In this document: piece after piece, positions 57,991 to 64,000 of the stretch
Layout: the number at the start of each line of letters is the position of its first letter
Numbering within the stretch: position 1 is the stretch's first letter
Assembly: GCA_963786195.1 (NCBI GenBank)
Contig: CAWAYH010000013.1
Coordinates: forward strand, 186,001-250,000
Source of the DNA: CAWAYH01 sp963786195
Lineage (GTDB): Bacteria; Acidobacteriota; Vicinamibacteria; Vicinamibacterales; 2-12-FULL-66-21
Length of the DNA: 64,000 nt
Direction of reading: 5' to 3'
Program-made: the position numbers and the translations under genes
Notes under the pieces: model-generated
Seen by the model: the letters and a program-made list of their open reading frames with translations, nothing else
Database searches by the model: none
What the model was told of the DNA's origin: nothing

Positions 57991-58763
57991 TCACTCTCTA
58001 ATCTTCGCCGACGCGACTAGCTGCTCCGCCAAGCGCATTCCGGTCTGAAGCAGTCTGAGCTTCCCGTGCTCGTCCCGGTCGACCAGGTGCCCGAGCCTCG
58101 CGACTGCCATCGTCGCGTTCGGCTTCTTGAAGCGGTGTCGCAAGACTGCTGCGATCAGTTCGCCCTCTGTCATCCGTCCTGGGTGCTTGTGCCAAAGCGA
58201 CAACAGGGCCACGTCGCGCGCGCTCGCTCCGCGCACGTGGAGGTACACGCGGCCGTCCACGTCCTCGATCAGCGGATATTGTCGCTGCGTTAGCCCGTCC
58301 ACCAGTTCCTGCACCACGGCGGGTTAAGCCCGCCCTTCTGAGCGTAGCGAAGCATCTCGGCCAGCGTCCACGCAGCGGAGGCAACGACGGCGCGCGCGTC
58401 CATCTGGTTCGGGTCGATCTCGCCCGGATCATGGCGCGCGCCGCGGTTGCTGGCGATGTCGTCCGCGAACCTGCATGCGCGCGGAATGGTCAGCCTGATG
58501 GCGTCGTCAAAGGACCCGGAGGCCAGCTGCTCCAAATCGGCCATCACCTTGCCCGCCTTGAACTCCCTCGCGGCCGGCAGCGTCTTGCCGACGTGGACGT
58601 ATAGTGCCTTGAGCGCCGCCTCGACGAACTTGCCGCCCTTGCCGATCGTTTCCTCCCAAGCGCCCTGCTGGAACTCAGTGGTCATCGCTTGGAGATGCTT
58701 CAGTGCCGCCTTCACGTGCTTCGCGGCGAATGTGGGCTGCAGCATCTGTTCGAGGTCGGACAT
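57991..58763 (-). CDS. HEPN/Abi-like protein (one frame break)
   Basis: About 257 residues. The N-terminal part is all-helical (HVKAALKHLQAMTTEFQQGA, WEETIGKGGKFVEAALKALY, FDDAIRLTIPRACRFADDIA) and contains SNRGARHDPGEIDPNQMDAR, a region resembling the Abi_C/HEPN RxxxxH neighbourhood. One extra base near 58320 in a CCCGCC stretch separates GGLNP from VVQELVDGLTQRQYP. The C-terminal part (GELIAAVLRHRFKKPNATMA, VARLGHLVDRDEHG) looks like a winged helix. HEPN proteins are typical RNase effectors of toxin-antitoxin and phage-defence systems; the assignment here is tentative. Confidence 0.6.
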
Positions 58764-58769
58764 CGCCGT

Positions 58770-59195
58770 CTATTCTCCGAGGGCCTTCGCCCATCCGCCC
58801 TGTAGCGCATAGGAGCCCATCTTCGGCGTGTCGACCCAGCCGTTGTCCTTCGCCCTCGTCGTGTACGCTGGGTTGAACCTCCCGCCCATCGGCTCCGTCA
58901 TGCGGTTCCACGCCTTCTCGATCTCCTTGAGGCTGATGGCTACTCCGGTCTTGCCGCCGCTCAGCCTCGCCAGCAGCACCGTAAACTTCTGCGGTCCGCC
59001 GAGGCCCTTTGCGTGGCGTTTCACAAACGCGCGAACCGGCAGCGAGAAATCAAGGCTCGTCCGCGCCGACGGCTTTTTCTGCAGCTTGGCGCGGTTTGTC
59101 CGACGAGCCGACCGTGTGCCCGGCGCGGCGACGAGCGAGGCCTCACCTTCAAAAGTATTCCCGTCTCCATCAGTGACGACAACATGCACTTTCAT
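58770..59195 (-). CDS. Unknown protein of the defence-like operon, 141 residues
   Basis: ATG 59195 with GAGG upstream. Begins MKVHVVVTDGDGNTFEGEAS; then SLDFSLPVRAFVKRHAKGLG, QKFTVLLARLSGGKTGVAIS, LKEIEKAWNRMTEPMGGRFN and PAYTTRAKDNGWVDTPKMGS. The helix-turn pattern around KEIEKAWNRM and the conserved Gly-Gly-Arg-Phe-Asn resemble a small DNA-binding domain. Seven bases after the preceding gene and 6 before the HEPN-like gene. Confidence 0.65.
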   Translation of the reverse strand: MKVHVVVTDGDGNTFEGEASLVAAPGTRSARRTNRAKLQKKPSARTSLDFSLPVRAFVKRHAKGLGGPQKFTVLLARLSGGKTGVAISLKEIEKAWNRMTEPMGGRFNPAYTTRAKDNGWVDTPKMGSYALQGGWAKALGE

Positions 59196-59202
59196 CTCGA
59201 CC

Positions 59203-59566
59203 TCACCCCGTGTACATCCACCGCTTGTCCTGTTTGAGTCGTCGAATGTTTCGCTTCCGCACCTGGCGGAGCATTGCACCGGACAAGGTGGTCACCGGGT
59301 AGTGGTGGCCCAATTCTTCAAGCGCGCCCTTGACCGCGGCGAGATCCTTTGGCTTCTTGAAGAAGCCGCCGTCGATCAGGTTTGCGATCAAGTCGACCAA
59401 CTGGACGCGTTGCGACGCGATCCTAACCTTGACGTTGTCCCTAGCGGTGACGCGCTTCGCCTCCCGCTTACCGCGCCCACGGTCAATCACGCCGCTGATT
59501 TCGTCTGGTGTGCCTTCGAGTTTGACGGTCGTACCGTCTGGGAAAACTAATTTGCGCCTTCGCCAT
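59203..59566 (-). CDS. Unknown first protein of the defence-like operon (one frame break)
   Basis: About 120 residues from ATG 59566. Removing one C from a CCC run gives MAKAQISFPDGTTVKLEGTP then DEISGVIDRGRGKREAKR; the rest is VQLVDLIANLIDGGFFKKPK, DLAAVKGALEELGHHYPVTT and LSGAMLRQVRKRNIRRLKQD, a Lys/Arg-rich helical segment. The HHYP-x-T-x-LSGAMLRQVRKR-R-I-R motif is reminiscent of winged-helix proteins in defence-related operons. No Shine-Dalgarno precedes the ATG; the dyad at 59569-59621 occupies that position. Confidence 0.6.
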
Positions 59567-59568
59567 AT

Positions 59569-59621
59569 ATTCAGCTATTCATCAACGAACGTTTAACAAC
59601 GTCGGTTGAGAATAACTGAAT
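59569..59621. promoter_or_regulatory. AT-rich inverted repeat at the head of the defence-like operon
   Basis: ATTCAGCTATTC (59569-59580) and GAATAACTGAAT (59610-59621) are 12-base arms matching at 11 positions; the loop ATCAACGAAC to GTCGGTTGA pairs further in part. It ends 3 bases before the first ATG of the operon, stands out as AT-rich in a GC-rich window, and could be an operator for autoregulation or a leader hairpin. Confidence 0.55.
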
Positions 59622-60614
59622 AATGCGATGGCGATCAAGCAGATTCTTAAGACGCTTCGCCGAACGTCTTGGTGTACAGAAGCGGACCGCTGGCTCAACA
59701 TGCCAAGTGCCCTCGGCTCCAGCGCGTGCTTAGTCGGCACCTCGAGCTCAATCTGACTCCGCACCGACGAGTTCGGCGAGCGGAAGCGAACCTTGCAGAA
59801 CAGAGACCATTCGATCCGGCGTGATCTTCGAGGCGCTTCCTCTGATCGGTCGCGGCCCCCCTCGGTAGTCTGAGCCCGCCGTAAACAATTCGAGGCGTCC
59901 CGTTCCGCTTCGATTCGTTGTAAGTACACGCCAGTCCTTCTCGCTGTACTTCTGCTTATCGCCGAGACTGTCGAGCGTTATCTCCAATGACTCGTTGCTC
60001 AAACCTTCCAGGCCTAACTTGTGCTCCTTCGCAAACCGAAAGATCGCCTGAATATCGAGCGCCTTATCAAAGACGAACGAGATCCGATGCGGCTGTTCAC
60101 CGAGACGGTCCGCAATGTCATTCGCTGTGTACTTGTCGTTCGTGTTCACCGCAAGAAGCAGAGATGCTGCAAATCGAACTCCTCGCTGTCCGCCAACGCT
60201 CTCGTCTCGAAGCTCCGACACTGCGAAGCCCTCGGCGAACGACACCCTGTTCTGGCCTCCAACAGTGGTCGCTTCGAGGCCAACAACGGTGGCAATCGCC
60301 GCAGTCGCTTTTTCGAACAGCTTCTTTCTAGCAGCCTCCGCGTCCTGCTTGGTGCGGGAGTGGTCCGACTGATACCCAGTGACCCATTTTTGTACTTCAG
60401 TTCTGTCGACGTAACCTTCCCGAGCAAACGAGTATCTGGTGTTCCGACGGAGGCACTGGGGCCAGCGAGAGACGCGCGAACGGCATTCGTGAGGGCAAGG
60501 CGAAGTTCTTCCGCTCCCTGAAGAGTGTTCTCATAGACGATGCATCGAAGATGACGCAGGTCAAAGGGGATGTCGTCCGGAACACGTTCGGATTCCGGCC
60601 AGTGAGATCTGCGA

Positions 60615-60623
60615 TGATCAGCT
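60615..60623. repeat. Target-site duplication, left copy
   Basis: TGATCAGCT, repeated exactly at 62007-62015, directly flanking the IS256-family element. A 9-bp duplication (8-9 bp) is characteristic of the family. Confidence 0.8.
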
Positions 60624-62006
60624 GGTAGTGTCTTGAGTCTGGTGGAAAAGTAGAAAGCGCGTCATCATCCGGCGCAGTTGTTAACCAGCAGCTGCGCCCG
60701 CTTGCAGGCGGGTGCCGGAGGATGACGCTATGGCGAAGGATAGCAGGAACGGATCGACGAACGAAGCCGCTGCTGGAGACGAGGCGACGACCCTGGAAAC
60801 GATCATTCGACGACGGGCTCGTGGGTTGATCGATGCCATCGTGGAAGAGGAATTGGAAGCCGCGCTGGGGGCGGCGCCGTCGGCGCGCGTCGGCGCCGGC
60901 GCGCCAGGGCTATCGGCATGGGACGCGCGACCGGACGCTGACGACGAGTCTGGGGCCGACGACCTTCGCCATGCCGCGCGCTCGCGTCCGGACGGCCGAG
61001 GGCGGCACCAGGCCGAATGGCGGAGCGAGTCTGGTGCCGCGGTATCAGCGTCGCAGCGAGCGCGTCGATGAGGCGATCCTGGGCGTCTATCTGAGCGGGA
61101 CGAACACGCGGCGCATCAAAGGGGCGCTGGCGCCGCTGCTGCGTGGCGGGCCGCTGTCGAAGGACGCGGTCTCGCGCCTCGTGGGCCGGCTCGCGGACGA
61201 TTTCGAGACGTGGCGGCGCCGCGATCTCGCCGAGGACCAGATTCAGTATCTGCTGATGGACGGCTGGTACCCGAAAGTCCGCATCGGCAAGCGGCGCGTC
61301 CGTGTGCCGGTGCTCGTCACGCTCGGGCGTGCGGGCCGATGGCGAGCGCGTGGTGCTCGACGTCCGCTTGGCCGGCGATGAAAGCACGGCCGCGTGGCGC
61401 GATGTCATTCGCAGCTTGGCCGAGCGCCAGGTCGGTCGGCCGCTGCTCGCCATCGTCGACGGCAGTGCCGGCTTGGCGGCGGCCTTGCGCGAGCAATGGC
61501 CGACGTTGGCGATTCAACGCTGCACCGCGCACAAGCTCCGGAATCTCGAGGCCAAGGCGCCGGTGCGCCTGCGCGAGGAGCTCGCCGAAGAGTACCGACG
61601 GATGATCTACGCCGAGACCCGAACGCTCGTCGATCAGGCGCGCACCCGATTCGCGAAGAAGTGGCGGCTGCGATGTCCGGCGGTGGTCGAATGCCTCGAG
61701 GAAGCGGGCGACGATCTCTTCACCTTTTTGCGCTTTCCGAAGACGCAGTGGAAGGCGCTGCGGACGACCAATGCCCTCGAGCGGATCAACGGCGAGTTTC
61801 GACGCCGCACCAAAACGCAAGCGAGTCTGCCAGGACAAGAGGCCGTCCTCCTGCTGCTCTTTGGGTTGCTGCGCAGCGGTCACGTGAAGCTACGGAAGAT
61901 CGACGGCTGGGAGGAGATGGAACGCGTCGAGAAGGCCGCGTAACTCAATGGCTCAGAGCCGGCTCATGACGCGCTCACACTTTTCCACCACTTGACAGAC
62001 ACGGCC
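60624..62006. mobile_element. IS256-family insertion sequence, 1,383 bases
   Basis: Left end GGTAGTGTCTTGAGTCTGG and right end (reverse complement) GGCCGTGTCTGTCAAGTGG share GTGTCT and the inner TGGTGGAAAAGT, forming imperfect terminal inverted repeats. It carries one transposase gene and is bracketed by a 9-bp direct duplication. Element length fits IS256 (about 1.3-1.5 kb). Confidence 0.85.
60730..61943 (+). CDS. IS256-family transposase (two frame breaks)
   Basis: About 400 residues from ATG 60730 (GGAGG upstream). Mutator-type DDE transposase: RRARGLIDAIVEEELEAALG, TTFAMPRARV, GALAPLLRGGPLSKDAVSRL, first Asp in LLMDGWYPKVRIG, second in LLAIVDGSAGLAAALREQWP, RCTAHKLRNLEAKAP, and the Glu in NALERINGEFRRRTKTQASL. 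Frame changes at about 60895 and 61325. If the shifts are real the element is inactive. Confidence 0.85.
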
Positions 62007-62015
62007 TGATCAGCT
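62007..62015. repeat. Target-site duplication, right copy
   Basis: Second exact copy of TGATCAGCT, inside the N-terminal coding part of the interrupted gene. Confidence 0.8.
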
Positions 62016-62235
62016 CCGACGTGATGATTCCTCGGAGAATACTCTCGATTATGGGCTCCGGCTTGTACACTTCATCCGCTCGAAAGCAGGAGACGCCGAG
62101 CTCCGCAGCGTGCAGAGTTCGTCTTATTGCGGCGTAGATCGGTTCGAAATCTGGCGAAAAAGGCATTAGAAAAAAAGCAGTCGCCTTCTTTTCTGGAAGC
62201 TTGTTCTCCGCGAGGAACTTCTTTGGGTACATGCT

Positions 62236-63327
62236 CGATGCCTCTGCGCCGCACCCACGCACCGACCAGCGTCGCGGGTATCGGAATGGGAGCGTGGAGC
62301 GGACGATCACGACACCGGAGGGGACGCGCCCCGTGACGGTCCCGCGCGGGCGGATCGCGGGCACCGACGATCGAACGACGGAGTTCCACAGCCAGCTGCT
62401 GCCGCGGTATGCGCGCCGCACGCGGGAGATCGACGAGGCCATCCTTAGCTGCTATCTCGGTGGCGTCAATAGCCGTCGCATTCGGACGGCGCTGAAGCCG
62501 TTGCTCGGTGAACGGCACCTGTCGAAGAGCGCCGTGTCGCGGATCGTGGGGCGGTTGAAAGCGCTGTTTGCGACGTGGCAAGGTCGCGACCTGTCGGCCG
62601 AGCGCTATCCGATCGTGTTCCTCGATGGCGTTCATCTGAAGATACGCGTCGCGCGCCGGGTCGTATCCGTCCCCGTGCTGGCCGCCCTGGGCGTGACCGA
62701 CACCGGTCAGAAATGTCTGCTCACGCTGCGCGTGGCCGCCTCGGAAGCGAGCGCGACCTGGGCGCAGCGGTCATCGATCTGCAGCAGCGCGGGCTCGCTA
62801 CGCCGCTGTTGCTGATCGTGGATGGCAACGCCGGTCTGAAGAGCGCGTTGAAGCAGTGGGACGGCGTTCGCGTTCAACGCGGTACCACGCACAAGCTCGC
62901 GAATCTGCGGACGCATTGCCCACGGCATGCGCAGGCGGAAATGAAACGCGACTACCACCGCCTGCTCTACGCGGTTGATGGTCTCGCGGCGCGGGCGGCC
63001 TATGACGCGTTCGTGAAGAAGTGGTCCGGGCTGTGTCCAGCGGTCGCCCAGTCACTCGAGGAAGCCGGGCTCGAGCTGCTGACGTTCTATGATTTCCCCA
63101 AGGCAATGTGGAAGTCGCTGCGCACGACGAACACGGTCGAGAACCTCAATCGCGAATTCCGTCGCCGCACCAAAACCCAAGCCTCGTTCGGCACCGAGGA
63201 CGCGGCGTTGACCGTGCTCTATGGCCTCGTCGCCCCGGGTCACGTTCAGCTGCGCAAGATCGATGGACACCAGCAGCTCGACTTCGTTCCTCGCCAAGGA
63301 ATGGCAGCAAGTCGCGGAGGAGCGTAG
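62236..63327 (+). pseudogene. IS256-family transposase, N-terminally truncated
   Basis: Lacks about 50 N-terminal residues. Retains RGYRNGSVERTITTPEGTRP, RTREIDEAILSCYLGGVNSR, RIRTALKPLLGERHLSKSAV, first Asp in FLDGVHLKIRVARR, and, after a frame change near 62760, LLIVDGNAGLKSALKQWDGV, RGTTHKLANLRTHCP and the Glu in NTVENLNREFRRRTKTQ. Only moderately similar to the transposase of the neighbouring complete element. Confidence 0.75.
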
Positions 63328-63387
63328 AGTGGGTCAACCGTTTAGCAGGCGGTTACGCCGGTAAAGCAATTTCCACAAGAGTCGGGC
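62236..63387. mobile_element. Truncated second IS256-family element
   Basis: Carries a different, 5'-truncated transposase. Its left end is missing: it meets the interrupted defence gene within a few bases of that gene's ATG (62232). The right end near 63368-63387 (TTTCCACAAGAGTCGGGCC) resembles the right terminal repeat of the complete element (TTTTCCACCACTTGACAGAC) in position and sequence. Confidence 0.55.
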
Positions 63388-63425
63388 CGCATCCGACCGA
63401 TATTCAGTTTCGTCAGGAGGACTCG

Positions 63426-64000
63426 ATGGCCAGACTGACAACTTCGATATGTTTCGTCATCCTGGCAACGCTCGGCGGACGGGCACAAGCGCCCGCCATT
63501 CCCGGCGATCAGCGGTACCTGCTCATCGATGCTCAGAGCACCCGCTCGAGGATTACCAGGACGGTCAACCTGTCGAGGGTTCGGGAGCGATTGGTGGATG
63601 CCTTGGAGAAGGGCTATGGCGTCCAATTCGTGGCCGGGTTTTCGTCATCGGCCAACTTGCTTCTCAAGCGCGGTGACGCTGCGACCGGCAGCTATCGGAT
63701 GGTCGCCACGTCCAGCGAGGGTGCGTTTCTGAATGAGCTGAACCAGGCAGCGTCACAAGGCTTCAGGGTCGTTCCAGGGGGAATAAAGGCGTTCGAAGAG
63801 GGAGGGTCTTTCGGGAATCAGACGACCTGGATTGCCGTGCTAAGGAAACAGTCGGATACGCCACGAAACAAGTACTCCGTGGTGAAAGGCACGAAGGAGG
63901 GCGAGGAAGCTCTCGCTGGTTCGACCACGACTGGACGCACCCTGGTTGGCATCCTTGGCCGACAAGGTCTGGTCGCAGCCAACACCCTGCTTTTTTTTGA
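63426..64000 (+). CDS. Exported hypothetical protein, runs off the window
   Basis: 191 codons open to the window edge with no stop. ATG 63426 has AGGAGG six bases upstream. Signal peptide (LTTSICFVILATLGGRAQA); then SRVRERLVDALEKGYGVQFV, LLLKRGDAATGSYRMVATSS, AFLNELNQAASQGFRVVPGG (a DUF4177-like pattern: x-LNxxxxQGFRVV) and TWIAVLRKQS, followed by a second repeat-like stretch. Similar in style to the small DUF4177-like protein at 37332. The eight-T run at the edge lies within the frame. Confidence 0.6.
   Translation, partial: MARLTTSICFVILATLGGRAQAPAIPGDQRYLLIDAQSTRSRITRTVNLSRVRERLVDALEKGYGVQFVAGFSSSANLLLKRGDAATGSYRMVATSSEGAFLNELNQAASQGFRVVPGGIKAFEEGGSFGNQTTWIAVLRKQSDTPRNKYSVVKGTKEGEEALAGSTTTGRTLVGILGRQGLVAANTLLFF

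Larger units (their letters stand above)
59748..62232 (-). pseudogene. 2-deoxyribosyltransferase/TIR-like defence gene split by an IS256-family element
   Basis: N-terminal exon-like piece 62232-62007: KKATAFFLMPFSPDFEPIYA, LGVSCFRADEVYKPEPIIES, ILRGIITSELI. C-terminal piece 60623-59748: IADLTGRNPNVF, DDIPFDLRHLRCIVYENTLQ, then after a frame change AARKKLFEKATAAIATVVGL, RVSFAEGFAVSELRDESVGG, ISFVFDKALDIQAIFRFAKE and a beta-rich end. Removing the IS and one target duplicate gives TSELI-IADLTGRNPNVF in frame. A stretch of about 25 residues normally found after NPNVF (YELG...) seems missing. The family binds nucleotides and is often found in anti-phage systems. Confidence 0.75.

Noticed and set aside
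3000..59600. Programmed frameshifting as an explanation for the many split genes
   Set aside because: The breaks fall at unrelated places in housekeeping-type genes, mostly as single extra bases without slippery heptamers or downstream structures, and two blocks are corrected again within 60-160 bases.

Overview
This window is high-GC bacterial DNA with no rRNA, tRNA, CRISPR array or phage genes. The gene mix (a VPS10/BNR exported propeller, TonB receptors with STN domains, Ser/Thr kinase fusions, FG-GAP/DUF11 surface proteins, PQQ-type propellers, a caspase-like peptidase, 2-oxoacid:ferredoxin oxidoreductase, many Tat- and Sec-exported hypothetical proteins) fits an environmental, probably soil, Acidobacteriota of the Vicinamibacteria type. 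That placement is an inference from gene content; no marker gene is present. Many clear genes switch reading frame one or more times, often at a single extra base, and in two cases an out-of-frame block is corrected again downstream. The simplest reading is uncorrected long-read assembly errors. Such genes are given here as one locus with the breaks stated, and coordinates span the reconstructed gene.

Layout. 0-9.5 kb: metabolic and exported proteins (alpha/beta hydrolase, Tat-exported Gfo/Idh/MocA oxidoreductase, glycerol kinase, two methyltransferases, VPS10/BNR propeller). 9.5-14 kb: an ECF sigma factor, a FecR-STN anti-sigma protein and an STN-TonB receptor in one minus-strand run, a cell-surface signalling circuit. 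14-28 kb: S51 peptidase, B12-binding radical SAM protein, a second radical SAM gene with unusual cysteine spacing coupled to KorAB, amidohydrolase, Crp/Fnr regulator and small exported proteins. 29-33 kb: a second ECF sigma factor, a membrane anti-sigma-like protein and a caspase-like peptidase apparently fused to a beta-barrel, all heavily frameshifted, then another outer-membrane barrel and a STAS protein. 33-47 kb: PQQ-type propellers, cupin, LprI-like protein, HIT hydrolase, cold-shock protein, sulfatase, ankyrin proteins and an MGDG-synthase-type glycosyltransferase. 47-57 kb: ankyrin protein, a very large lamin-tail/DUF11/FG-GAP surface protein, and a kinase-SUMF1-hydrolase fusion.

57.3-63.4 kb is the most unusual part. 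A tightly packed minus-strand operon of five small genes (two unknown proteins, a HEPN/Abi-like protein, a PIN-domain toxin and its small partner) lies downstream of a gene with a nucleoside 2-deoxyribosyltransferase/TIR-like N-terminal domain. An IS256-family element with a 9-bp target duplication is inserted in that gene; removing the element and one copy of the duplication restores the reading frame at the insertion point. A second, 5'-truncated IS256-type transposase abuts the start of the same gene. The block looks like a damaged defence island.

A recurring structural theme is that the 3' end of a gene is found again as a diverged direct copy a few kilobases away, with unrelated genes between the copies (36.4/38.1 kb, 39.9/43.5 kb, 53.5/57.2 kb).
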